Of a stretch of DNA of 28,839 nt, positions 15,007 through 23,099 are shown one piece after another (position 1 is the first letter of the stretch; the number at the start of each line of letters is the position of its first letter). The position numbers were made by a program, and so were the translations under genes. The notes under the pieces are model-generated. The model was not told the origin of the DNA and did not search any database. It worked only from the letters and a program-made list of their open reading frames with translations. Source of the DNA: Thaumasiovibrio sp043421945. Lineage in GTDB: Bacteria > Pseudomonadota > Gammaproteobacteria > Enterobacterales > Vibrionaceae. Location: positions 1 through 28,839 of the forward strand of contig JBHOGO010000059.1 of NCBI GenBank assembly GCA_043421945.1, read 5' to 3'.

Positions 15007-15507
15007 ATGAATACTCAATTCACGATTACTATTGCCGGGCACGATAAGCCTAAGTTTATGAATCAGCTTGCTGCAACCACGCATTCACTCGGTGGTAAAT
15101 GGCTTGTCAGCAAGCTCACTCGGCTCGATAATCAGGTTGTCGGAATCATACGCATTGATATACCGAATATAGCCGCTGACCAGTTAAAACAGGATCTGCT
15201 CGCATTTGACGATTACAACGTTCGAATTATTGATGAGCCTAGTCCCGCTCAAATAGAGTTCTCTCAAGCAATATTAAAAGTTGAATCGAAAGATAGACCT
15301 GGATTAATCCATGATATCACTCAATGCCTCGATGATATGGGAATACAAACACTTAGAATGGAGAACCATCGCCTAGGGATCCCCGAAGCGGGAGAAACGG
15401 TGTTTTTCGCTGAACTCGAAGTCGAGATACCTACCGAGGTTCAAGTTGAACAACTTGTCGATGCGGTTGAGTCTATTCAACCCCAATTAAAGGTCGCCGT
15501 CCATTAA
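15007..15507 (+). CDS. GcvR-like double ACT-domain protein
   Basis: The 166-residue protein consists of two ACT domains (about residues 5-75 and 88-162). The second has the classic KDRPGLIHDITQCLDDMGIQ start. This is the layout of GcvR, which in E. coli binds GcvA and represses the glycine-cleavage operon in response to glycine. No gcv genes are nearby, and vibrios have several such proteins, so the ligand and partner are unknown. AGAGG lies seven bases before the ATG. A strong hairpin terminator follows. It is cytoplasmic, with no DNA-binding region of its own. Confidence 0.8.
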   Translation: MNTQFTITIAGHDKPKFMNQLAATTHSLGGKWLVSKLTRLDNQVVGIIRIDIPNIAADQLKQDLLAFDDYNVRIIDEPSPAQIEFSQAILKVESKDRPGLIHDITQCLDDMGIQTLRMENHRLGIPEAGETVFFAELEVEIPTEVQVEQLVDAVESIQPQLKVAVH

Positions 15508-15566
15508 GGCACACTTCATTTATCTAACCAAGTTAGCCTAAACGCATTAGTCTAACTGCTTTTATT

Positions 15567-15602
15567 AAAAGCCGTGTATCGTTCTGAATACACGGCTTTT
15601 TT
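15567..15602. terminator. Bidirectional terminator between convergent genes
   Basis: AAAAGCCGTGTAT (15567-15579) and its exact inverse (15588-15600) enclose an eight-base loop, with a T-run on the plus strand. It serves the GcvR-like gene on the left and probably also the convergent DUF3047 gene on the right. Confidence 0.93.
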
Positions 15603-15619
15603 AATTAAAGTAACTATCA

Positions 15620-16363
15620 CTACTCTGAGAGCAGCTGTAAATCGGCATAGTAGCCTGATGACTGACTTTGGCTATTATCAGCATCTGTCATAATGGCAAT
15701 AGCATCTACGCCTTCTAAATCGACATTAAAAAATCGCTGAAAGTCTGCCCTTATATTTCTTTTTTCTCTTTGCCACCCCGTTGCTGAGTCCTCACCTCGT
15801 AGGGCTAACATCACCACTTTATCGCCCGTAAACGGATTGTTCCAATGCGTACCTTTTGACTCATTTTGCGACCACACATAGCTTATCGCTTTTGTCTTCC
15901 ATGGCCCCCAACCTAATTTGGCAACGACATAGACACGGAGTGCAAAGTCATCTCCAGATTTTATCTTTTCATCGGCGACATCAGGAAAGTGCTCAGGTCT
16001 CCAACGCCACGTTAAATATGGCGTCTGCAATAGGTCAATCCTTTGCTCCAAAAACAACCCAGACGCACTGGCTTCACTGTTTGCATAAACACTGTTCGAA
16101 TTAGAGCCGTTAGCATCAAGGGAATTGTCTTCGTTTTCCCCAGCTTTAGTGTAAACATGTTGATAGGTCGTCGATGAACCAAATGCCTTCTCCTCCCAAC
16201 TCAACACCTGTTCTGGTGTAAAAGTTTCTGCCTTAGCCGGAAAAACAGTCGTAACTAACGCCGCGACAAAAAATGCTCCCCACAATGACGCTATTCTTGG
16301 TGAGTTAAGTTGAGCAACCTGTATAGCGGATTGAAATAAGGAGCCGCTTCGATTAACGTTCAT
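15620..16363 (-). CDS. DUF3047 family exported protein
   Basis: The product belongs to DUF3047, a family of unknown function with a β-sandwich-like fold. The ATG at 16363 (AGAGG just upstream) is preferred over a TTG at 16378 and gives 247 residues. A hydrophobic segment SLWGAFFVAALVTTVFPAKA with a likely cleavage after AKA indicates export, although the n-region before it is unusually long (about 28 residues). Family-typical stretches are YLTWRWRPEHFPDVADEK, DDFALRVYVV, ISYVWSQNE, NPFTGDKVVMLALRG and DAIAIMTDADNSQ. It converges with the GcvR-like gene and lies 75 bp from the YdjM-type gene, which is transcribed in the same direction. Function unknown. Confidence 0.8.
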   Translation of the reverse strand: MNVNRSGSLFQSAIQVAQLNSPRIASLWGAFFVAALVTTVFPAKAETFTPEQVLSWEEKAFGSSTTYQHVYTKAGENEDNSLDANGSNSNSVYANSEASASGLFLEQRIDLLQTPYLTWRWRPEHFPDVADEKIKSGDDFALRVYVVAKLGWGPWKTKAISYVWSQNESKGTHWNNPFTGDKVVMLALRGEDSATGWQREKRNIRADFQRFFNVDLEGVDAIAIMTDADNSQSQSSGYYADLQLLSE

Positions 16364-16438
16364 ATAACCTCTTGACAAATCTGCTCATATAAGTGACCTA
16401 TCAAAAATAGACCGTCAATAGTGGAAAGACTTTCAACA

Positions 16439-17452
16439 TTAACAATCGCGGCACATGTCAGCATTGATCGACTGGTCACCAAGTAGACGCAATAAAAGCT
16501 TTGGTAAATAGAGCTCAGCCCCTTCGAGGCGGTCTATTGTTACTGGCGAATGAAGCTCCCACTTTTCCAACTCATCTTGTGATGCATAGCTGAACTGAAA
16601 CGACAGGAATTCAGAAACACCCATTCGTAAATCAGAAACGACCAACTGCTGGTCGACTTCACGATAACGTAAATAGTCACCTGCAAATTCCCGCTGTGCT
16701 TTCAACGTATCCGGCTGATGAGCAAACGGCCAATGCCCGCGATCCTTCTCTATAAAATCAACTTTATCATCTTCATCAAGCAATGAAGCTAACCCTCCCA
16801 GGTAGCGGTCACCATCAAGCACAACAGTACGCCATAACACAGTATTAAAAGGCGTTGGAGTAATGAATATTGGGGCCTCTTTTTCTATTCCCCACTCAGG
16901 CAAACTCTCTCGCACACGGTCTTCAACCGAATTCATCGCGAAGACACTCCAACCTAAATAGAGTGATGAAATAACCAGCGCCGCTTGGCAACGCCTTGCC
17001 CCCTTATCTCGCTGCCATAATGCCATCAGGATCGAAAGCAGCAGTGGTAAAGTATAAAGAGGGTCAATAATGAAAATACTTGAAACGGCATAGTAGCCAG
17101 AAAGGGGCCAAAATAGTTGTGTTCCGTAAGTCGTAAATGCATCGAGTAATGGGTGGGTAATGAGAACGGCGGTAATTAACAAAGCGAGGTGTTTATAGTG
17201 CCAACTCTCCTTCAAGATGGGGTGGACAAGTTTGGCTAATACTAAGGCAAATGGAAACAGAACAAAGAGTGAATGTGAGAAACCACGATGTTTCACCATA
17301 TCAGTGACAGGGTCACCATAACGAATAATCACATCTAAATCTGGCAACGTACCTAATGCCGCCCCTGCCAGTAATACCCGCCCGTTACACTTTTTACCAG
17401 CGACTGCACCGGCAACAACAGCACCTAACGCAGCTTGTGTGACTGAATCCAA
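16439..17452 (-). CDS. YdjM-type inner-membrane metal-dependent hydrolase
   Basis: A 337-residue protein of the membrane-bound metal-dependent hydrolase family (YdjM/YbcI, DUF457). It starts MDSVTQAALGAVVAGAVAGK and contains the characteristic GTLPDLDVI with Asp residues. Next come KHRGFSHSLFVL and ITHPLLDAFTTYGTQLFWP, which hold the His/Asp residues expected to bind metal. Several membrane helices follow (LFPFALVLAKLV, LALLITAVLI, LPLLLSILMAL, AALVISSLYLGWSVF) before a soluble C-terminal part. E. coli YdjM is LexA-controlled; no LexA box was confirmed here. The enzymatic substrate is unknown for the family. It diverges from the DUF2986 gene across 229 bp. Confidence 0.85.
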   Translation of the reverse strand: MDSVTQAALGAVVAGAVAGKKCNGRVLLAGAALGTLPDLDVIIRYGDPVTDMVKHRGFSHSLFVLFPFALVLAKLVHPILKESWHYKHLALLITAVLITHPLLDAFTTYGTQLFWPLSGYYAVSSIFIIDPLYTLPLLLSILMALWQRDKGARRCQAALVISSLYLGWSVFAMNSVEDRVRESLPEWGIEKEAPIFITPTPFNTVLWRTVVLDGDRYLGGLASLLDEDDKVDFIEKDRGHWPFAHQPDTLKAQREFAGDYLRYREVDQQLVVSDLRMGVSEFLSFQFSYASQDELEKWELHSPVTIDRLEGAELYLPKLLLRLLGDQSINADMCRDC

Positions 17453-17681
17453 AACTGACCTCTACTGTCAAACACTATAGTTAACAGTAAATTAACAACA
17501 TACTTGCTAAATAACAAGCTGACGTATGCTGAACAGGTGTTTTGACATGTACAAGGCATCGACTCTGCATAGAGATTCCACTCTAAACTTCAGACATCCA
17601 TCATGTACATGCTATATAGATAAACTTCTTGCACTTCTTGTGCAGATTGGCACAATGCCCTGCCCTGTTTGGAGGTCTAAA

Positions 17682-17876
17682 ATGAACCGTAAGAAAAAAA
17701 TTAACGAAGCGCTAAAAAAAGCCCATAAAAAGAAGATGTCAAAATTGCATAAGAGCAATAAACCGAAGTACATCTCCAAGGCTGAACGAGAAAAAATGGC
17801 GACTGAGGCTGCTTCTGCCGATTCAAGTGTGGCTGACAATGCCGAGGCTTCAGTAACAGTCGTTGATGCTGAATAA
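17682..17876 (+). CDS. DUF2986 family small basic protein
   Basis: The 64-residue protein starts MNRKKKINEALKKAHKKKM and continues HKSNKPKYISKAEREKMA, the pattern of DUF2986, a small lysine-rich family common in vibrios and shewanellas. The tail is acidic and Ala/Ser-rich. GGAGG at 17671-17675, six bases before the ATG, sets this start. The frame opens much further upstream, but that extension has no ribosome-binding site and no family likeness. The charge suggests nucleic-acid or ribosome contact, but nothing is established. It converges with ybiT at a shared terminator. Confidence 0.8.
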   Translation: MNRKKKINEALKKAHKKKMSKLHKSNKPKYISKAEREKMATEAASADSSVADNAEASVTVVDAE

Positions 17877-18009
17877 CACGCCTGAAGATACTGTGTGCGA
17901 AGAGACAGATAAGACGAACCATTAATGAGCTCTCAAGCTCACGAGTCGTCATACCATGCGCTATCCGCATCATCGTGCTAAGTATCCTGCTTATCAAAAA
18001 GATTTGATC

Positions 18010-18037
18010 AAAAAAACCGCCCTTAGGCGGTTTTTTT
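18010..18037. terminator. Bidirectional terminator between DUF2986 gene and ybiT
   Basis: Perfect 12-base arms (18010-18021 and 18026-18037) with the core ACCGCC/GGCGGT enclose a four-base loop. An A-run leads in and a T-run leads out, so it works on both strands. Confidence 0.92.
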
Positions 18038-18068
18038 ATATTCTCTAAATCACCAATAGGTGTAAGAG

Positions 18069-19661
18069 TTAGTCTTCGATACCACGTGACTTCAAGAACT
18101 CGCTGTAAGTACCACGGAAATCGTTAATTTTGCCATCATTGATTTCTAGGATACGTGTTGCGATAGAGTCAACAAACACACGGTCGTGAGAAACGAAGAA
18201 CAACGTGCCTTTGTAAAGCTCTAGCGCACTGTTGAGAGACTCAATCGATTCCATATCCATGTGGTTCGTTGGTTCATCCATCAATAGCATGTTTGGCTTA
18301 TGCATCATCAACTTACCAAGCAGCATACGACCCTGTTCACCACCAGAAAGTACACCGACCTTTTTCGCAATATCATCTTGAGAGAAAAGAAGGCGACCTA
18401 GGAAGCTACGAACAACTTGCTCGTCATCACCTTCTTGGCGCCACTGAGACATCCACTCGAATAGGTTTAACTCTTCAGCGAAATCATCAGCATGATCTTG
18501 CGCATAGTAACCAATGTTTGAATTTTCTGACCACTTAAACTCACCGCCTTTTGGTGCAAGCTTACCAGCAAGAGTATTCAGTAGCGTTGTCTTACCCACA
18601 CCATTCTGACCGATAATCGCAACACGCTCACCAACTTCAAATAGGCCATCGAAATCAGACCAAAGCGTATCTTCAAAGCCTTGAGATAAGTTTTGAACTT
18701 CTAGAGCGTTACGGAACAACTCTTTTGATTGCTCGAAACGAATAAATGGGTTTTGACGGCTAGACGCTTTTACTTCGTCTAGTTGGATCTTATCAATCTG
18801 CTTAGCACGTGATGTTGCTTGCTTCGCTTTTGATGCGTTTGCAGAGAAACGAGCAACGAAGGTTTGTAGCTCAGCAATCTGTGCTTTCTTCTTAGCGTTG
18901 TCAGACAGTAGACGCTCACGCGCCTGAGAAGCTGCCATCATGTACTCATCGTAGTTACCTGGGTACAGACGAAGTTCGCCATAATCCAAATCAGCCATGT
19001 GAGTACATACAGAGTTTAAGAAGTGACGGTCGTGCGAGATGATGATCATCGTACAGTTACGTTCGTTCAGCGTTTGACCCAACCAACGGATAGTATCGAT
19101 ATCCAAGTTGTTCGTTGGTTCGTCGAGTAACATGATATCTGGGTCAGCGAAAAGCACTTGAGCCAATAGCACTCGTAGTTTCCAACCTGGAGCAACTTCG
19201 CTCATTGGACCAAAATGTTGCTCTAGAGGGATACCCACAGATAGCAGTAGTTCACCCGCGCGTGACTCAGCAGTGTACCCGTCCATCTCGGCGAATTCAG
19301 TTTCTAGGTCAGCAACACGCATGCCTTCTTCTTCACTCATTTCTGGTAAAGAGTAAATGCGGTCACGTTCGCGTTTCACTTCCCATAGCTCTTTGTGACC
19401 CATGATAACGGTATCAACAACGGTGAACTCTTCGTAAGCAAACTGGTCCTGGTTCAGCTTGGCAATGCGCTCATTAGGATCTTTAGAAACCGTACCAGAG
19501 GTTTGCTCAAGCTCACCGCTTAGAATTTTCATAAAGGTCGACTTACCGCAGCCGTTCGCACCAATTAAACCGTAACGATTTCCTTCGCCAAATTTAACGG
19601 AGATATTTTCGAACAGCGGCTTTGAGCCGAACTGCTGTGTAATATTTGCTGTGGTAAGCAC
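18069..19661 (-). CDS. ybiT: YbiT, ABC-F family ATPase
   Basis: ABC-F proteins are soluble twin-ATPase proteins that act on the ribosome; they are not transporters. The 530-residue product closely follows E. coli YbiT along its length. Domain 1 has Walker A GANGCGKST (34-42) and Walker B LLDEPTNNLD. The interdomain linker is long and helical (ARERLLSDNAKKKAQIAELQ and onward, with ATSRAKQIDKI). Domain 2 has Walker A GQNGVGKTT, signature LSGGEQGR and Walker B LLMDEPTNHMD. The start is a GTG with AAGG nine bases upstream, and N-terminal MLTTANITQQFGSKPLFENI aligns with YbiT. YbiT is proposed to modulate translation, but its precise role is still debated. Confidence 0.93.
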   Translation of the reverse strand: MLTTANITQQFGSKPLFENISVKFGEGNRYGLIGANGCGKSTFMKILSGELEQTSGTVSKDPNERIAKLNQDQFAYEEFTVVDTVIMGHKELWEVKRERDRIYSLPEMSEEEGMRVADLETEFAEMDGYTAESRAGELLLSVGIPLEQHFGPMSEVAPGWKLRVLLAQVLFADPDIMLLDEPTNNLDIDTIRWLGQTLNERNCTMIIISHDRHFLNSVCTHMADLDYGELRLYPGNYDEYMMAASQARERLLSDNAKKKAQIAELQTFVARFSANASKAKQATSRAKQIDKIQLDEVKASSRQNPFIRFEQSKELFRNALEVQNLSQGFEDTLWSDFDGLFEVGERVAIIGQNGVGKTTLLNTLAGKLAPKGGEFKWSENSNIGYYAQDHADDFAEELNLFEWMSQWRQEGDDEQVVRSFLGRLLFSQDDIAKKVGVLSGGEQGRMLLGKLMMHKPNMLLMDEPTNHMDMESIESLNSALELYKGTLFFVSHDRVFVDSIATRILEINDGKINDFRGTYSEFLKSRGIED

Positions 19662-20114
19662 TGATAGATACCTTTATTTAGAATAGAAAAACCGCGCAAG
19701 ACTAACGGCATCACGGTATGAGTGCAAGGCATTCTCGAGGAAAAATCATTAGTTAACGTATTTTTTCGATTATCCAGTCGGATTCAGCAAATGTACGCCT
19801 AGTTTTCCGCCTCACAGCCTTAAAGATAGTTCAATTGTTAGCCTAAACAGTGGTTATTCATAGGTGCTATTCAAAAGATGCCAAAGCCCAAAACATGTGA
19901 TACTCAAAACACACAGAAACTCGAAAAGAAACCGATTGATAGAGTTCCTCATTCGATTTCTGCCCCCCCTAACGACAAATTGAAAGATAACTGTGTCAGG
20001 CTTATGTCAATTTTCTAAGGCAGGTGAGACTACTCCCACACCTTTGATTAGACTGTTAAGGCAAAAACACATTCAGACGTTAAATTATCAACGATTGAAT
20101 TAAAGGAGAACGCC
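19662..20114. other. 450-bp intergenic region, no gene seen
   Basis: A divergent spacer between ybiT (leftward) and the small secreted-protein gene (rightward). No credible frame or strong hairpin was found. It should hold both promoters. The ribosome-binding site AAGGAG at 20103-20108 belongs to the rightward gene. A confident -35/-10 pair was not identified. Confidence 0.5.
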
Positions 20115-20435
20115 ATGAAAAAGTATCTAATTATCGCGAGCATGCTTGCAACAACCCCTGTACTAGCTGCTGAAAACAGCACATACCGTTGTGAGCACCT
20201 TGGCGCCGAGCGAGTCATCGAAATCTCTTATCCAAAAGGTACCGCTGTTCCTTGTGAAGTTAGCTACACGAAAGCTGAAGGTACTGAAGTACTTTGGCGT
20301 GCAGCTAACACAGAAGGTTACTGTGAAGAAAAAGCTGCTGAGTTTGTTGAAAAACAACGCAACTGGGGTTGGCAGTGTGCACTAGAAAGTGCAATGGAAT
20401 CTGACATGCCTGAAATCGTCAATCCAATCAGCTAA
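20115..20435 (+). CDS. Small secreted four-cysteine protein, function unknown
   Basis: A 106-residue protein with a clear signal peptide (MKKYLIIASMLATTPVLA, cleavage after VLA near residue 18). The mature part of about 88 residues carries four cysteines (in YRCEHLG, VPCEVSY, GYCEEKA and WQCALES), so two disulphides are likely. I recognise no named family; similar small periplasmic proteins are common in vibrios. AAGGAG sits six bases before the ATG, and a strong terminator follows, so it is a self-contained single-gene unit. Location is probably periplasmic. Confidence 0.8.
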   Translation: MKKYLIIASMLATTPVLAAENSTYRCEHLGAERVIEISYPKGTAVPCEVSYTKAEGTEVLWRAANTEGYCEEKAAEFVEKQRNWGWQCALESAMESDMPEIVNPIS

Positions 20436-20513
20436 CTTCTGGTTTTGAACTTCTAGCTAAATACCGTTGCTAGTAGGATTTGTATTGATATTAATTTCAA
20501 ATACAGCGCATCG

Positions 20514-20547
20514 AAAAGGCTCAGCATTTCACATACTGAGCCTTTTT
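20514..20547. terminator. Rho-independent terminator after the secreted-protein gene
   Basis: AAAAGGCTCAG (20514-20524) pairs perfectly with 20536-20546 over an 11-base loop, with a T-run on the plus strand. The A-run on the left lets it also serve the convergent gene ending at 20630. Confidence 0.92.
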
Positions 20548-20629
20548 CATTATGAAGCAAACAGGATGGTCGAGGTAAATAGATCAACAATGGTTGGCTG
20601 ATTTTGAAATCCTTCAATACCTTACCCCA

Positions 20630-21430
20630 TTAATTTACTTCTGGGTCCCATACTTCTAGGCCATATTTTTTCATTATATTCTCAAGCTCACCCGAAGCTC
20701 TTAATTCCTTCATGCCTGAATCAATAATCTCAACATATTCATTTGCTTTAGGGTTTAATGGAGAAAAACACATTCGCCCCCACAGCGTGTTCTCAAATTG
20801 CCCTGCCTTTTGGTAGTCATTCTCCAAACCGTATAGGCGTAAACTATAATCCATGACATAAGATGCTTCAGCAAACGTATCGATTCTGCCTAAACTCACT
20901 CGTTTTAACATGCGATAATGAACATCGTTTGTCCCATGATGAATTTGAATGCGCTCTTTATTACCCTTGTTTGCCAGATAATATTTATGAACATCCTGAG
21001 ATAACAATGTGTGGTCATACCCGGCAATAGTGCCATAAGTTATTGAATGCAAAGATTGCACCCCATCATAGCGCCATGGGCTGCCTTTTTTGACGTAAAA
21101 GGTATAAATCATCGGTCCGATAGTTTCATTCGAGCAAATATTGACTTCTGAGCTCGTATCATTACTTATCGCAACTGCATCATATTGACCATTTTCTGTT
21201 CCTTTCAGAGAGCGTACATAAGGTACAACATGAAGATTAACCTGATGCCCAGCACGCTCAAAAATCATTTTTTCTATTTCAAAAACAAAACCTAGTGGCT
21301 CATTGTCTAGTGAATCACTGCATACATACGGGCAAAAATCTAATGCTGCGATGTCTATAGTATCGGCATTACTTTCTAGCGGGTACAGTAAAGCTGTAGA
21401 GACTAATGTGACCTTTTGTATCATTGCCAT
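20630..21430 (-). CDS. Family-3 periplasmic solute-binding protein, orphan
   Basis: A 266-residue protein of the amino-acid-type binding fold (SBP_bac_3/PBP2). It has a short N-terminal hydrophobic leader (MIQKVTLVSTALLYPLESNA). The two-lobe pattern follows: LDFCPYVCSD, LGFVFEIEKMIFERAGHQV, VPYVRSLKGTENGQYDAVAIS, then YGTIAGYDHT and RIDTFAEASYVMDY, ending GMKELRASGELENIMKKYG. No ABC permease, ATPase, histidine kinase or GGDEF partner is adjacent. Such orphan vibrio proteins may be stand-alone sensors or feed distant systems. The ligand is unknown. It lies 200 bp downstream of manA on the same strand. Confidence 0.82.
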   Translation of the reverse strand: MAMIQKVTLVSTALLYPLESNADTIDIAALDFCPYVCSDSLDNEPLGFVFEIEKMIFERAGHQVNLHVVPYVRSLKGTENGQYDAVAISNDTSSEVNICSNETIGPMIYTFYVKKGSPWRYDGVQSLHSITYGTIAGYDHTLLSQDVHKYYLANKGNKERIQIHHGTNDVHYRMLKRVSLGRIDTFAEASYVMDYSLRLYGLENDYQKAGQFENTLWGRMCFSPLNPKANEYVEIIDSGMKELRASGELENIMKKYGLEVWDPEVN

Positions 21431-21630
21431 AGATATGAAGCACCCCCGAACTTGAATGTTTAAGCTGACCTCTAGGCTTCATAAGTATTACTGACAAATT
21501 CCACTTTTCAACCTTAGGCTTAATCTAAGATTGGAAAAGTCATATCAACGAAAAGTAAGCATTATCGAAAAAGTTACTTTTCACTTGCTATACATTGGTT
21601 AACTCTATAACCAATCGTTTAGTTTTCTGC

Positions 21631-22710
21631 TCAAGTTTGAGGTGGATACACCATCAAAACATCCATACTAGAATTTGTTCTATATGTCAGTGATTCAGTC
21701 TTATGAGGAATAACAAAACGAGAGCCTTTCGCGACATCGTAAGCGTGCCCATCAACGACAACGACACCTTCGCCCTCTGTAATGACACAGACAGAAAATG
21801 AGTCAATCGACTTATCATAGTGATCTCTGACCTCAATTTTACTCGCTGAAAAGCGGTCGGTATCGTCAGCATTGATTAATGTGTATTCCACACTGCTATT
21901 TTGCTGCCCTTTTACACGAGGAGAACAGAAGTGCTGCTGCTTAAATTTTTCTATGGATATTGGATTGAAATCGAACATTGACAATGAGAAGTCAATCCCC
22001 CTATCCATGAATCTCGAAGACTCAGGCAATTCATACCCACCTCTTTCAAACTCAATCCTGACCGTGAAATCAGTAGGCTCCATAATTTCTATCATGAAGA
22101 TCCCTTCCCCTATCGCATGAGGCATACCACCGGGAACGATAAAGACATCACCAACAGACACTGGAAACTTATCGTAGTACGACAGCAACTTAGTGGTATC
22201 TTGTTTCTCTATTGTCTGCTTCAGCTCTTCTTTGCTCGGTGGATTCTGAAAACCAGCATAGATGTATGGTTCTTTAATACCCTCACGTATACCAAGGATC
22301 AGATACGCCTCCGTTTTACCCGAATTGCTATTAAGGTGCTTCTGCGCAAATTCAATCGTTGGATGGCACTGGATGTGAAGTCGTATAGACGAATCCAAGA
22401 ACTTCACCAAGAATTGAATATTTGCCCCATAGCGAGCGTAGTGGTCGGCACCTAGCACCTCTTCAGGAAATCGCTTACAGAGATCCAAAAGGGAGTATTT
22501 TTCACCTTCTATAATCGTGGTAGACAACCCTTCATAGGAAATATGCTCTCGACCTTTATTTACCGCTGGTGTTGTCGAGCCAATCCAATCTTCAGGGAAG
22601 TGCCCATCGGCTTGGACAGCTTTACCCTCCAGTTTGTCGAGCTGCACGCCACCTAAATAGGTGCGCCACACTCGATTTGATTCTAGAAAAATGATTTCCG
22701 GTAAATTCAT
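21631..22710 (-). CDS. manA: Class I mannose-6-phosphate isomerase
   Basis: A zinc-dependent enzyme of the cupin fold interconverting mannose-6-phosphate and fructose-6-phosphate. The 359-residue product has the metal-binding set Gln114 and His116 in LHIQCHP, Glu134 in SGKTEAYLIL and His198 in PGGMPHAIGEG. A C-terminal cupin-like part (VVVVDGHAYDVAKGSRFVIP) follows. A strong AAGGAAGG precedes the ATG. It belongs to the shorter, Bacillus-like class I type, which is often found within sugar-catabolic clusters rather than being the housekeeping copy. It lies downstream of the GH43 gene and ABC importer, transcribed in the same direction, with a CRP site in the 389-bp gap upstream. Confidence 0.9.
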   Translation of the reverse strand: MNLPEIIFLESNRVWRTYLGGVQLDKLEGKAVQADGHFPEDWIGSTTPAVNKGREHISYEGLSTTIIEGEKYSLLDLCKRFPEEVLGADHYARYGANIQFLVKFLDSSIRLHIQCHPTIEFAQKHLNSNSGKTEAYLILGIREGIKEPYIYAGFQNPPSKEELKQTIEKQDTTKLLSYYDKFPVSVGDVFIVPGGMPHAIGEGIFMIEIMEPTDFTVRIEFERGGYELPESSRFMDRGIDFSLSMFDFNPISIEKFKQQHFCSPRVKGQQNSSVEYTLINADDTDRFSASKIEVRDHYDKSIDSFSVCVITEGEGVVVVDGHAYDVAKGSRFVIPHKTESLTYRTNSSMDVLMVYPPQT

Positions 22711-22888
22711 AGCCCTGCCTTCCTTGCCTTTGCGCCATATGTTGTCCTGCCACTAGTGCCGTGGTGAAGAAAGTAAAATTACAGCGGTTAAATTATTATG
22801 TTTCTTACTTCCATTGTGGCGTTCGCTTTTTTGTACGGATACGCACGACCATAACACTCATATTTTATTAACATAAGACAAATATTAT

Positions 22889-22904
22889 TGTGATGACCTT
22901 CACA
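22889..22904. promoter_or_regulatory. CRP binding site upstream of manA
   Basis: TGTGA-N6-TCACA is a perfect core match to the cAMP-CRP consensus, extended as TTGTGATGACCTTCACAAG. It lies in the gene-free 22711-23099 interval. Read leftward, TAATAAAATA (complement of 22861-22870) sits at the distance expected for a -10 box of a class II CRP promoter serving manA, with a leader of about 145 bases. Catabolite-controlled expression is inferred. Nothing else in this interval was identified. Confidence 0.7.
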
Positions 22905-23099
22905 AGCCTATTGGTTGGCGACAGACCGTGTAACATAGCGATTTGGGCTAAATTTCCCGCGGCTACTATTGTCAGCCCTTCATGAATAACGGCGTACTTT
23001 CAGGAATAATATGTGTGACGAATTTTTGGGGAAAATTGGCAGTTTTTTTATTCACTCAACATTTTGAAAAGAGATCTGAATCTGAAATAAAGCTCATTG

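Noticed and set aside
17526..17681. N-terminal extension of the DUF2986 gene back to 17526
   Set aside because: The GGAGG site and family-like N terminus fix the start at 17682; the upstream part resembles no known protein.
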